From contig JAQISU010000041.1 of NCBI GenBank assembly GCA_029339505.1, positions 8,467,501 to 8,531,500 on the forward strand: 64,000 bases of DNA, given 5' to 3'. Both the position numbers and the translations under genes were made by a program. The DNA comes from Unio delphinus. Its lineage: Eukaryota; Mollusca; Bivalvia; Unionida; Unionidae. The notes under the pieces were generated by a model that searched no databases, was not told the origin of the DNA, and saw only the letters and a program-made list of their open reading frames with translations. Below, one piece after another: positions 21,845-34,570 of the stretch (the first letter of the stretch is position 1; each line of letters begins with the position of its first letter).

Positions 21845-24800
21845 CACCTCTTCGTCTGTTGCACTCAAGACAAGTTAGCATCACGTTATCGTTGGTATAA
21901 CCAATGCTGATATTTTTTCTGTCTACGGTAAATTGACGAGGATCTTTATCCGACCAACTCCAACGCATTATACAATTGCAACTCGCGCAGTGATTATTCT
22001 GTTGCTGTTTCAGTGTCATTATTAATGCAGCATTAATGTCAAATTCTCGTTTATTTTTTTAAACCCTTTGTTTATAACCAGATAGTTTTTTTCTGATTAT
22101 GTCCTTGACGTTGCCAGCGCTGACAATATTACTTATTGTAGTGTCATTATCATCTCATGACTCTATCAGGACAACTCTTCGAAGTTGATGTATTCTCCTC
22201 ACTCTGGACACTGCAAGATAAACTAAATTTGACCACTCGATGCGATTATCCACCATCCAAACAATTGTATCTGTGATAGTTAATCCCTGTGAAGAATGTA
22301 TCGTCGCTGAGTAACCTAGCGTCCACGGGGATTTATCAGCGCGTAATGCATCTTCAACGACGCTGATATCAACCAGCACATTATCATTTAATACGAGAGT
22401 TTGCTTTTCACGCTGCCTAGGAATATCAACTTCGATATTCTGCTTTCGTGTATCCGAAGGTCTATAACACAATGGTACTGGAAGTGTTGCAAATTTTTCT
22501 TTATGCGTTTCAAATAATTTCATCTGAAGTGTGTCTCTGACTATCTTTCTACTTGCTACTATCAAATCGTTTGGTCTCCATGTTTCCCAAAAATCATTCA
22601 TGGGAGTTTCTGAAATTATTTCACGCGCTATTTCACATTGGATTCTATCCGGCTGTAATCTGATTAGTTATTTGAACTCGCAAAATTGTTCATCAAGTGA
22701 TCTGTGTTCGGTGGTAATGTTTTCGTAATAGTCTACAAAATTCTTCAGCCAATCATATGGTGATAAACAAACAAATGGTGGTGGGTTACCATGATCACCG
22801 CACATGATAATTTTTGTGTTTTTGTTTGACAACCACTCAAGAAATTTTTGCAATACTTTCAACGATACCGTGTAAATTTCATCCCAAATAATGAATTCAG
22901 GAATAAATTTCTCACCCATTCGATCGGGAGTCCATTCATCACCTTTCCATCGAAATAAACTATGATAAGTACAGGCATTCACCTCTCGTTGTTTAATCTC
23001 TCTGGCAAGTCTGTGGGTTGGTGTTAACACAATCATGTTTGATTTACCACGAAATAATTGAATCGCACGAGTTGTCTTTCCTGACCCACCAAAACAGTTT
23101 AAGTAAATAGTTTTATATCTACATTATTTGTATATCGGTGGTGCATTAGAAAATTCTGATATTTGGTCTTTTTTCAAGTAATCATCGTCCATTGTAACAT
23201 CTGCTGATTTACAATACTCGTATAGTGTCTCCGTTTAAAATCTCCAACATCCCCAATTTTCCTCGGGATCTGTGAATGCAGCCACGTATGATCTATATTT
23301 CTCGTATATATACATCGAATCAGTGGCTAAATTGACAGCGGTATTAGGAAATTTATTCATCATCGAAAATAGATTAAAAGCAGAATAACTAAGCATAGAT
23401 GATCTTAAATGTGTATATTGGGAACTATATCCATCACAGTAGGTAACAATTGTACCTAATCGTATTCCATCGGATAGTAAGGCGTCTTTACGATTTACAA
23501 GTTTTCCATGTTACGTTAATTCTGCTACAATAAAATCATATTCAGCGCTGTCTATGATCAACCGCGAAGAATATTTTGCATTGTCATACCTTCCACCCTG
23601 GGTAAATTTACCGATTATTCTACGTCCAAAATCTTTTGGTTGTCCATTTTTAATTTCATATAACTCCTTAGGCCAATCTATGATTTGTTGTTCACTGAAA
23701 TCAGGAAAACGTTTTCGTTGTTCGCGTATTATATCATCTAGATCAGGTTTTGGTAACCAAATTTCGGTCTGAGGTCGATAACATATAATAGCTTCGCTGA
23801 CAATCAACGATGACAACATACCACAATCAATCATATATCGTAAAATCACAATTGGCATCCACGTTTTTTCAGACATATGTCTACCAATCCAAATATAACT
23901 ACACGGATGTAACCCTGTAGCGAGTTCAAATGATACCACATGAGCAAATCCAGTTAAATCAAAATCAGATAATGGACCATTAATCGCAACACGAGTCATT
24001 TCATGTGTGGGATGTCCAAATCGTTTGAAGTACTTACCGGCGAATCCATATCCAAGAAAAACCCCTGGATAACACGCAGCTATATCGATTGCAATCATAG
24101 CCTCGCGGGAATATTTTGTATTCCACAGGCGTCCATGGCCATATTCGATGCAACTCAATTTAACATCTTCGAGAAAATCACTTTGTGTTGGACGCCATGA
24201 GTTTTTTTTCTCTTGCAAAGTGAGCTACCACTGATGGAATTGTAAAGCTGTTCGTTAATAGTTATTCAAAAAATTCATTGGAGATTTTTCTCATTTGTGA
24301 GTGTAACGCTTCAGTGCGATATAATTCACCATTTGGTCTTACAAACTGATCAAATCCCATTTCAGATTCAGCACTATTAAGTAGCCACACTGACACAGGA
24401 TCATCTTTACATATCTGATGAATAGCATCAAATAATTTATCTTCATAGAAAGCCTCATTATAGACCTCTTCAGGGATATATCTTACGGTTCTATCTCGTG
24501 GAAATATTGTGACTGCAGGTGTATACGCGTGTTCGTTATGATCAATAATTTTGATTGGAGCTCCTTCTGATTTATATTTTGATTCGTGTAATACTTCTCC
24601 TGTTATCGTCGCAACCGATATTGGGAATCTTAATAACGTTTCTAATTTGGTTATATCTTGATTTGTCGCCCCGTGCTACTTCATTGTCAGTCCCCATTCG
24701 GTTATTTTGTTACGTCGTCGCTCAGTTAATTTGTTTCCCCGGGAAGTTTTGTATTATTCGTTCTGCTACACAATTCATTCTCGTTGACGAATATTTCATA

Positions 24801-25228
24801 GGTGCTAGTTTTGTAATATCGGATGTATCATTTAACGGATATATCCCATAAACAACTGCTGTTATAGGATACAATCTCTCTTAATATGGTTTGTCAATTT
24901 CAGTCAGAATTCCTGGTCTGGAATCTCGACTCACAATGACAGTTTTTTATCTTTGAGAATTAGTTCAAATTTATCTCTGATGATCCATTCTCCTTCCTCT
25001 TTTTGGATAATGAATTTCATGTGAGATTATCTCAGCTGCTCTTTCGTCGTTCATGGTAGCATCGATTGTGGGTACATTTACATCATCATCAATAATTCGA
25101 AATGTCGACCACGTATGAGATGCTCCATCGCGCTTAAATGTATCTATGCTCAATCGAACACACAATAGTCTAACAAAATAACAGTGATTTAACTCTGTTA
25201 GGAACACTATGCATACCGTAAATCCCAA
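21837..25228 (-). pseudogene. Family B DNA polymerase-SF1 helicase-HNH-like fusion
   Basis: Read on the minus strand, the part from about 24218 to 21837 stays in a single frame. Polymerase motif A appears as DIAACYPG near 24070-24095, a motif B-like GKFTQGG near 23591-23611 and motif C as ATDSMYI near 23311-23329. A helicase follows: Walker A GGSGKTT near 23070-23092, a DE box (IIWDEIY) near 22880, CGDHGNPPPF near 22790, SATIHSSQGLTI near 22290 and YLAVSRVRR near 22195. The end has C-x2-C, FTVDR, GYTNDNV and CLECNRRRG, like an HNH or zinc-binding tail. In-frame stops lie at 23511, 23234, 23124, 22668, 22155 and 22059, and the N-terminal third (25228-24230) has several frame changes. It would be a replication enzyme of about 1100 residues. 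The N-terminus is uncertain. Confidence 0.8.
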
Positions 25229-25229
25229 A

Positions 25230-25358
25230 TGCCAAGGAAAAAATACACGCGTTTAGATGTGTCAACTGCAGTTCATAGATTCATTAAATTCCTAGTTGAC
25301 GAAAATATTCACAATCACTCGTATGTACGTTCTGTCACACTAACACTGATATGTTAAC
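25230..25358 (+). CDS. Short ORF at right edge of virus-like element
   Basis: A 42-codon frame (MPRKKYTRLDVSTAVHRFIK at the start, stop at 25356-25358) begins next to the 5' end of the polymerase gene, on the opposite strand. It looks basic at the N-terminus. It may be a small element gene or the start of a longer broken one. Confidence 0.3.
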
Positions 25359-25629
25359 AAGAAAACGTATTATCCATACAAGAACGTGATCGACAAGGGC
25401 CAGTTTGCTGAAACTCAGTTACCACGATTTAAGCTTTTTATTCATCTTTGTCACTCTGTATGATCTTTTCCCGTCAGACAGATTATTGTTTTGTTGTTTC
25501 CTCACAACATCAAGCTCGCGTCAAGCACCTGTGGTTGTGGAGCGACTCCTAGCGTATGAAATTTCTGTTAGACAAATCGGCTGATTTTCCGAAAGAAAGC
25601 GACGTTTTAATAGTAGATCAAGAATCAGT

Positions 25630-28215
25630 GTTACAGTAATAATTTTGAGGACTTTGTATAGCTACTAATGTTTTGAAGATCTAAGCGCTTTACAAAATCT
25701 ATCATGATATGACTACACTACAGAAAAACAAATGACAAAAACAATGAAATTGGAATAAATAAAAACATGCTGAAAACATATAAGATACAAAAATTCATTA
25801 GGTCTCTAAGTTTGTCCCTGCAGTCGAAAAAGGTGAGTTTTGAGAGCACGCTTAAAATGGGACCACTGTCTCTTTCAATGGGTAATTCGTTCCACATCAC
25901 CGGACCCAGGTATGCAAAAGAACGTTGTCCATATGACTTCGTTTTCACAGTGGGAACAATGAGTATACGATGGTCAAAAGAAGAGCGTAAGTATCTTGCT
26001 GGTGTATACACATGGGTGAGGCCGGATAGGTATGTTGGACGGGAGTCTGTCAGTGAAATATAGCACAGAGAACAAATTTTGTGTTTAACTCTATATTGAT
26101 TTGATAGCCATTGTAGGGTACAGAGCAATGGTGATGTGTGCTCTGATCAAGGTACTCTAAAGATGATCCGTGCAGCTGTAGTTTGAACTTTTGAAGTTTC
26201 TGGAGTAAATATTGTGACGAACCAGACATAATTGAGTTAAAATAGCCCAGTCTTGAAAGTACTAATGAACACACAAGTGTTTTAGTGGCATCAACTGAAA
26301 GATATTTGCGAATGGAACTGATGCGTCTCAATTCAAAATATGCAGCCTTGCATATGTTCATGACATGTTGATGCAATGTGAGAGTACTGTCTAGAGTAAA
26401 CACCTAGGTTTCGTACTGACTTTGAGAATTTAATGTTGGTGTTGCTGATATTTATTATCTGAGGTAAAGGATGTGAATGAGAAAGTCTTTGTGTTGTGAT
26501 CAGAACGGCCTCAGTTTTCCAATTATTCATTTGCATCTTGTTACATGTCTGGACTTGTACATTTGGGTGTCATCAGCGTACAATTGGTGAGACACTGGGT
26601 GATGATCTATGACACTTGAGAGTGGCTGGGTGTATAGAATGAAGTGAACAGGTCAAAGAACAGACCCCTGTGGAACACCACAGCATAGATTAACTGTGCT
26701 GGAGTGTATTCCATTTGCAGAAACCATTTTCGTCCTGTTGACTAATTAGGACTTGTGGCACTGTAAGGCTATATTCTGAATGCCAAATACATACTGGAGA
26801 CGGTGAAGTAACATATCATGGTCTATTGTTTCAAATTCTGCAGACAAAACCAGAAGGATGAGGACTGTAATCTTTCCACTATCCAAAGCAAAGAGAATGT
26901 CATTAAATACTTTCAGGAGAGTAGTTTCCATACTGTGGCAAGGGCGATATGCAGACTGTGCATTGCTAACAAGACTGTTTGAATTCAAATGAGATACAAG
27001 TTGGGGTAGAACAACCTTTTCTTAGAATTTTTTATATGAATGGGAGATTAGAAACTGGGCGGTAGTTCTTTGAATCGTTGTGGTCAAGTGTTGGTTTTCT
27101 CAGCAGAGGCTTTTCGATGGCAGTTTTGAAAAATGATGGGAATTCACCCGATGAGAAAGAGATATTAATAACATCAGTTAGTGAAGGCAATATGAGGTCT
27201 AAGCACTCAAGCAGTAGTGATGTCGGAATTGGATCAAGTTCACAAGACTTTGGTGTACTCTTCATCACGATTGTCCGTACTAAATCAATAGAGACAGGTT
27301 CAAATGCTCCTACTGGTTGTCCCTGAAATTCTGTATCATAACTGTATGATGACGAGTCAGTTGAAATTGTGCTGTCAAGCGTATCTCTAAGGGTTAGTAA
27401 TTTGTCACGGAAGAAATTTGCAAATTGGTTCAGACGGTCTACTGAAGAGAAGGTAGTTGGAAGTGGTGTACATTTGTACCTTGACATTAGTTTGTTAGTT
27501 ATCTCGAAGAGCTCTTTGCAACTGGAACTCTCCGTGATCATAGTATTGTAGTAAGATAATTTGGCTGTATGGACTATGTTTGTGACATTCTTCTTAGCGG
27601 CTTCATAGATGTGTTTATGAATAGTGAGTTTGGTGGAAAGCTAAAGCCTCTCTGCTTTTCGGCGATGTCTTTTAGCAGTGCGAAGCTGGTCCGTAATACT
27701 GCTATACCAAGGAGAATTCTTTTTTTATTGATACTCTGCATTTGGTGGCTGGGGCATGTTTTTCAAGTAATGAACGCAGGCAGTTATCAAGTTGTTCCGC
27801 TGTTGGATGTAAGAAAGTTGTTAGATTTTTTTGGATGTCATATATGAATTCGGTTATATTTATCATACGGAGGTTTGTCTTAGAAGATAAAAAAGGTGGA
27901 GGTTTAGAGACTCATTCTTCGAGATGGCATATAATGCAGAGGTGATCTGATGCAAATTGAAAACATGAATGGAATCTATTAGTTTTGACGTGTATGGGTT
28001 TCCAAGACAAAGTGAAAGTTGAAATCTCCAAGATTAATTAGGTTGCCATTTATCAAATTTCCATTTTGCACAAGATTTGGAAGCTCCTCCAAAAAGAGAG
28101 ATTCAGTCAGCTTGTTTTTTTCTACTAGGAGGAGGGCGGTAGAGACAGAAACAATGGACTGACCTGGATAGTTGGTCAATTCTCCCGCAGTTTCTTTATA
28201 ATAAAAAGCATGTTT
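25630..28215 (-). mobile_element. 5'-truncated CR1/L2-like LINE
   Basis: On the minus strand the pieces are in normal order. The end of the endonuclease is at 28179-27979 (NLINLGDFNFHF). The linker follows at 27.9-27.55 kb. Reverse transcriptase fingers are at 27541-27032 (NYRPVSNLPFI, LRKPTLDHND), RT motif A at about 26860 (LSAEFETIDHDM), then GVPQGSVL near 26670 and the catalytic LYADDTQMY near 26575. The C-terminal domain is at 26400-25718 (SYGQRSFAYLGPVMWNELP). The 3' end includes ttgtaaagcgctta, a typical ending for this clade. Stops and frameshifts are spread through it, and one changes the first catalytic motif from the usual AAFDTIDH. The copy is dead. Confidence 0.85.
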
Positions 28216-28399
28216 TCACGCATGCGTGTTTAACTGAATTTTCAGATCGAAGATCCACTGGTGTGTGTGTGTATATACACATGTCTCACGGTTAGTGTAC
28301 ATATTGCAGCGTAGTCCTACATGTAGGACCTTGACGTTGATATTTGTTGTAGGCGTCAAAAATAACATGTACTATGCCTTACATTGTAGGACTAATTGC
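28216..28399. other. Spacer, short GT run
   Basis: Nothing beyond a gtgtgtgtgt run near 28261. Confidence 0.4.
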
Positions 28400-28570
28400 A
28401 ACGTATTCAAGCACAGGGGCTCGTTACAAAGTAAAGTAGGAGCATCAATCCATGAATCAAGGGATGAGGAGTCTAATCTGTGATATTGTTACTGGTTAGA
28501 TCCCCTCTCCCCCATTCCTTGATTCATGGACGGATACTCCTAATTTTCTTTGTAACGAGCCTAGTGGATT
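28400..28570. repeat. Fold-back repeat with about 57-bp arms
   Basis: The left arm (about 28418-28472, with ggctcgttacaaagtaaagt and ccatgaatcaaggga) is the inverse of the right arm (about 28508-28562, with ttccttgattcatgga and ctttgtaacgagcc). About 35 bp separate them. It may be a MITE or an end pair of a larger element. Confidence 0.7.
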
Positions 28571-29884
28571 CAAGTGGGTTACTGGCATGGATGCCATTGT
28601 TATTCTTAGTCTGTGAATACATTTCCTTTTCTTTAATTCACTATCTGGAATGCGAAAATGTTTTTCATCATGAAAATGTACTGCCTTGCGCCAGTTTGGA
28701 GGTGAGGATTGTGGGGGACGTAACCTTGACATTGTGAGACTAAATTTCTACACACAACCTTGACCTTATACCGATCTGTTTGCCTGAAGGCACCTGGGTG
28801 TCTAAACACTTGGTACTTGCTGGTGTCAAGAAGGCACAGTCTACAATTGCTATACTCGTGTCTTAAAATTCCTCATTAGGAGAAGAAATTTCCGCTCTCT
28901 CAGGCACAGCTGATCTACTTTCCACAGTAATTTGTGCGGGTCCGGGTGTAAATACATCAACATATTTGCTCCCCTAATATGCCAATAATTTCATGGCAGA
29001 CGACATTACAAAGTTTGATTGCTGTAATATTTCCCCAGTCTTTCAGTAGTAGAAAATTTCACAGAATATCCTGGTTTCCGCGCCAAACATGTAAGATGAA
29101 CAGTTCTTATACTTAGGGCTTTATCAGAGTTTTAGATCTCAATATTTACCACCATGGCTTCCAATTTGCGTCTGGTAATTCTGCGCAAAGATGCGGCATT
29201 CCTATAAACAATCTATCACGTGTTTTTGGTCGATTATCCAATTTGTATCAAGATATAATGATTGTCCTTTATTAAGTTTTAATCATAAAGTGTACAGTTC
29301 TAACATAAACTTAGAAAAGCTGAAATTATAATCTGTACAATGTAATCTCCAGTACAAAAAATCACATGTAATTAATTTTTTATTTTGAAAAAAATCAATT
29401 ATATTAAATCAAATATAAATTAAATCAGATGTATGCAACACCAGGCACTTGATTCCAGAATAAACTAATAACACGTTTACCAGTTTAATGGATCATTATT
29501 ATTCCCCACCTACCCCTTCCTTGAATCTAATGCCAATAAACAAATGGTATTTTTTATTTTAAAAATAAAACTAGTTGGAATAAGATTCCAAAAATGATTT
29601 ATTGCCCTTTATATATAAAAAATTAAAATATTAAACTACATTTATTATTTTGGAGGAGAAAAAAGAACTAATCTGATAAAAGATTTTTTAAAATATCCTG
29701 GCTCAAGAAAGATTTGCAGACAAACCCCCGAACATTAGGAGTAAACCAGTTGTTTAACTTTCCTTGCATCTATATTATTCTGATATGGACATTCCAGATG
29801 TGTTAGTGCAACCCACCCCCCAACAATATTAACCTCAGCAACTTATCGTACTCTGACTAGTGCCACCTAGCTGGTTTAAAAGCA
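28571..29884. other. Intergenic, no supported gene
   Basis: AT-rich sequence without a coding signal that I could support. Confidence 0.4.
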
Positions 29885-30960
29885 GCCATTTTCATTTGAT
29901 GTTGAAGACATTGTCCTTCAGTGTCTGATGGCCAAGGCAGAACCGCGCTTTAAAATTCCAAGTCGGAAGTACCTTTCCACTTCTTTGATACCCAACATAC
30001 ATAAGGCGATACAAGGCATGGTGTCTAATTTAGTTACTGCCCAATCGGACTTTAGTTTCTCCTCTGATGCGTGGTCAAACCCGTCCATGGGCATAGCCTT
30101 GTTGGGTCCTAAAGCACATTGGCTGTCGGAAGACTTGCAGCAGAAACAAGTGATGTTACCAGCAACGCCTCTCGATGAATCACATACAAGTAGGAGGATA
30201 TTCGGCCAGCAAAGTGGACAAATTATGCAATAAATACAGCATTCCCAAAACTCATTCTTGTTCTTCTGCGTGATGGAGGGGCATACATGGTTAAATCAAT
30301 GCGTCTGGCTTAAATCACAGTATTGACTGTTTTGCACATGCTGCAGCTCATTGTCAGTGATAGCATTCTGTTGCAACAAGCTGTCAAGGATCTTTTGGCG
30401 ATCTAGTGATCCACTCAACTTGTTCCGGCACTCCTTCCTGGCACAAAAGCAACTTGTAGAGCAGCAGGAAAAATTTGCGCTGCCCATAAAAAAACTCATC
30501 TAGCCTGTCCAGACACGCTGTTATTACACATAACAATATGTTGATTTTGTAATATGAACAGAAACTGTCTTGGGGCTTACACTACTCTATATGACCTGCC
30601 TAGCCTAACAGCCCAACCGTTTGTGTTCATTAACAATATTTTGGACATGTTATGTCCATTTGCACATTTGCAGGTATTACCAAGGAAGTAAGTGATAGCC
30701 AAACATTAGTATTTGTCTTTCTTTCTGTGCTGAAAATGTTCCGAATGTTGATCTCTTGAGAGCATAAAGCGAGTCAAGGTATTTAGGCAACGTACCGTGG
30801 TATGTTGACTGACTAAATACACGCTTTAATGATGTTGCCATCTTGGATCCATAATTCAAACATCGCCTATTCAGTGAAGACTTACTTGTGATCAGATCCA
30901 AAGAATGGCTTAGAGAGGAATGGCTCATAGTTGCATCAAATGGAATTTGTAAATAGTCCA
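29885..30960 (+). pseudogene. Decayed hAT transposase, ZBED-like
   Basis: The plus strand reads a 101-codon open part at 29928-30233 with IPNIHKAIQGMVSNLVTAQS and FSSDAWSNPSMGIALLGPKA, a close match to the catalytic region of zinc-finger BED-type hAT proteins. Further pieces follow in shifted frames: LNHSIDCFAHAA near 30310 and ITKEVSDSQT near 30680-30710. Stops interrupt it from 30233 on, and the C-terminal dimerisation part is not clear. The N-terminal BED finger is missing. It is a different hAT lineage from the one at 1.3-3.4 kb. Confidence 0.75.
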
Positions 30961-31120
30961 TATGGAAGTAGGTAACAGTTCATATTGAATTTATAAATAG
31001 TCCATATATAAGTTGGCAATACATGTAGTCCGTTTGAAATTAGTAAATAGTTTATATGGAATTTCTAAATAGTACATATGGAATTTGGCAATAGTTCATA
31101 TGGAATTTGTAAATCAGTTT
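30935..31120. repeat. Minisatellite, unit about 22-25 bp
   Basis: Seven or so degenerate copies with the words catatggaatttgtaaata and agttcatatgg. Confidence 0.85.
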
Positions 31121-31204
31121 GGATGTATTTTTCTTGGTTCTAAAATCTTGTCCAGATGAATCTGGCGTATGAAAAGACAATGTCTAGGTTTAATGCATAC
31201 TGTA

Positions 31205-31395
31205 ATCTGCATATTGTTAAGTACAGTTGATATGCGAGTACATTTAAAACTGTACCATTGTACCACCAAGAGAATTTCTAAAGATGAAATGACCATCATA
31301 TTGTTAAGTTCAGTTGGTATGCGGGTACATTTAAAACTGTACCATTATATCACCAAGAGATCTTCTAAAGATGAAATGACCATCATATTGTTCAT
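31205..31395. repeat. Two direct copies of about 92 bp
   Basis: Both copies share catattgttaagt, gtacatttaaaactgtacca, and aaagatgaaatgaccatcat, with few differences. The internal gtac...gtac also forms a small hairpin. Confidence 0.9.
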
Positions 31396-32175
31396 ATATG
31401 TATAGTTAATGTATCGTAGGTTGTTGTCATAAATTATATCGATACATGGCAGAGGTGAATCCTTTCACCTGTAAAGAAAAATATATTATTGTATTGTTCG
31501 TCGTTCTCTTAACAATTGTGAGTCTGCATAATCCACCAACTGTAATTACCAAACTTTGTAGATGGATGGCACATATAGTAATACAAATTTTTTTTAATAT
31601 ATTTTAGTTTGAAAGATCAAGGTCACAGACTACAAGAAGTAAAATGGTTTCATTATATCAGACTAATTGAACCATAATTTCACTTGTAGTAATGAGCTAG
31701 ATTTTAGGTTGATCCCATACATTTGGGATTCTAAAGAAACCATGTGAATATTTATCTATGTGGAGTGATTGTACATTTCTGGTGTCAATAGTTTTCTCCA
31801 TGTCCGGACAAAAAGGTATATATTCCCAATTGTATCTCACCTATTGGTTATTAGAAATTAAGTGTCCTTAAATAGGGAGTGTCTTATTGGTCAAATATCT
31901 GGCGAAAAAACACAATGGAACTCTAAATAAATCACAAGTACTTTTACCAAATTAACATGTCTCATAATTGCCAGATTACATTGATGTGATCTTTTGATCT
32001 AGTGTCAAACCAATAGTCATTTAAAATCCTCATATTCCAACAAAGAATAATGGCAGCAAGTAAAAGACAAAGTAGATGGCTTTTATTTCAAGAACGAGGA
32101 ATTTATCAACCAACATTTGACCATGATTGTACAATGTGACCTCTAAAATTTGCAAGCAGTGTGCGATCATGGTCG
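31396..32175. other. Intergenic, no supported gene
   Basis: No coding signal or known element seen. Confidence 0.4.
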
Positions 32176-32268
32176 AATGCCAAATGTTGCATGTTTGCTT
32201 GCAAATGTTCGATGCTTGGCCAGATTGGGATCTCTAAAACTTGCAAGCAAACATCCAACATTTGACAT
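32176..32268. repeat. Inverted repeat, arms about 29 bp
   Basis: The left arm contains aaatgttgcatgtttgcttg (about 32180-32209) and the right arm its inverse, caagcaaacatccaacattt (about 32241-32266), with few mismatches. A hairpin or small palindromic element is likely. Confidence 0.7.
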
Positions 32269-33559
32269 TTGGCCAAGACTGCACAAGTTAAGTTTATTCA
32301 GTCAACCTCCATAGATCGGAAAAAGTTTGTCTTTATTGCAACGTTTTCCTATCAAATCATCAAGGATATGGTGTTGAATTATGTCTACCAATGTATTCAT
32401 TTCTTAGCATCTAGGCCAACTCAAAACTTAGACTTGCAGAGACTAAGGTAGTTATGTTGGGTCTTTATAAAAATTATATTTTGTTTTCAAAAAAATTTGC
32501 AAATCACAGAGACCAGTATTTTTGTTGGAAGGTGAGTAATGGATTCAATTTAGTTTTGGTCATCAAATTTGCTCTAAATATTGGATGTACTCATATGAGA
32601 ATGATCTGGTATGGATTCTTAAATGTGAAACACTAAAAACTACATAAATATTGGCACAACTGTTTTGCTTTTCTTTCAATGAAATGTTTTCACTTTCATA
32701 TATTTCAGCAATTATAGATCTGAGAAGTATTAGCAAAGTCAGGATTCAATATTAGGTAATGATTACCATTCATACCTAGGATGTGATTTGATTTACATTT
32801 TCAGATTTCATATAATACGCCCACATGAATGTGAATAACTATCGCTTGTGTGTGTATTTTCTACGACAGTTACCTCCCTTGAGTTATGTTGCAAGCTCCA
32901 GACTTAGTATGTGTACGTTATTCCCTTTTCTCAGTATAGCCATGCTGAATAAAACACACATCAATCATTATATTTTGTCGTGGTAGCGTGACACGTAACC
33001 ATGAACTTAAAGTGTAGGCTAAGCTCGCAATAAAGTGTTACCTGCGAAGGATGGAATATGCTATATTTGGTGAAATGTTTGTGTTTTAATTAGAGTCCCT
33101 TCGGATAACGGTAAGATGAAATTTGTCAGAGTTGTTACGTATTTTATAAAAACATTTTATTTTTTATTTCATTTTGATGGTGATAGAAGAGTTATATTTA
33201 TTCTTGTGAATATGAGATCAGTGGTTGTCTGTGTGTATTTCAACGACAGTGTACACAGTGAGTAGTAAGGCCTTGGTGATGACCCGGAAGTGAAATATGT
33301 GTTGTTTTTCTAAACGTTAAATAAATTTAGTGGAGTATGAGAAAGATGAGACCATTTGAAAGTGCCATACAATTACTTGTTTTTCAGTTATTAATATTGG
33401 CGGAATAGAGAATTATTCTAGCTTCGATGGGAGTGTTAAATGTTTTGTGGTTAGAGAAAACTAATTCTGACTGGAAAACACTCCTCATCTAAAATAGCCA
33501 GAGCCAGAGGAAATTCAATATTCAAAGTAATTTCCTTTGCGAAATTTGACAATACAAGT
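32269..33559. other. Intergenic, no supported gene
   Basis: Two 60-codon open frames (32269-32451, 32454-32636) have no feature that sets them apart from chance. Confidence 0.4.
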
Positions 33560-33860
33560 TTTTACTGCTTTCACCTTTAATAACTACATTACACACATTT
33601 TACTGTGATCACCTTTCAGAACTGTATCACACACATTTGTCTACTATCACTTTGTATAACTGTATTACACACATTTTGCTACTATCACCTTTTATAACTG
33701 TATTGCACACATTTTACTGCTATCACTTTGTATAACTGTATTTCACACATTTTACTGCTATCACCATACATAACTGTATTACACATATTTTACTGCAATC
33801 AACATTTATAACTATCACACACAAGATTCTACTTCCATCACCTTTCCAGCTGTTAACTTA
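33560..33860. repeat. Minisatellite, unit about 43 bp, about 7 copies
   Basis: Copies share tataactgtattacacacat and ttttactgctatcacc. Confidence 0.9.
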
Positions 33861-33885
33861 TAATCATTCAAAGTTCAATTCTTTA

Positions 33886-33990
33886 CTTGTATCAGTTTAA
33901 TCTTACTTGTACCAGTCTAATCTTACTTGTACCAGTCTAATCTTACTTGTACCAGTCTAATCTTACTTGTACCAGTCTAATCTTACTGAA
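33886..33990. repeat. Minisatellite, 20-bp unit, 5 copies
   Basis: Nearly identical copies of tcttacttgtaccagtctaa. Confidence 0.95.
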
Positions 33991-34204
33991 ATCTTACCAA
34001 TCTCATTACACAAATTTTCTATTACCGTGACATTGACACTAAGATTAAAATGAAAAGAGCACGTGTCGCAAATTGAATAGTCTAAGTTCTACAATGATTC
34101 ACAAAGGAATTAAGAAAACTCCATTAAGGGCTTTGGAAATATAATCAAATGAAATAGCCAAACGTTAACCAAACCCTTAATGCAAATGTTCTAAGATCCT
34201 GACC

Positions 34205-34570
34205 CCAACACTGTCTTAATTATATTACCATAACACTTGCACTTAATTATGTTACTATAACACTGGCCCTTAATGATATTACTATAACGCTGGCCCTTAA
34301 TTATATTACTATAACAATGGCACTTAATCATATTACTATAACACTGGCCCTTATTTATAGTACTATAACACTGGCACTTAATTATATTACTATAACACTG
34401 GCCCTTAATTATATTACTATAACACTTGCCCTTAATCATATTACTATAACACTGACCATTAATTATATTACTATAATACTGGCACTTAATTATATTACTA
34501 TAACACTGGCCCTTAATTATATTACTATAACACTGGCCCTTATCTATATATCTATAACACTGGTCCAGAC
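34205..34570. repeat. Minisatellite, 27-bp unit, about 13 copies
   Basis: Copies share cttaattatattactataac and actggc. Because 27 is a multiple of three, long open frames appear on both strands (34317-34610 plus, 34646-34191 minus); these are a by-product of the repeat. Confidence 0.95.

Noticed and set aside
25358..25630. Right terminal inverted repeat of the virus-like element
   Set aside because: I compared this stretch by eye with 15.8-16.7 kb and found no convincing inverted match, so no border is claimed.
27078..27551. Plus-strand open frames over the LINE
   Set aside because: The minus strand encodes the reverse transcriptase; these are antisense shadows.
30296..30961. Minus-strand open frames at 30.3-31.0 kb
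   Set aside because: The plus strand carries hAT transposase pieces here, so these are shadows.
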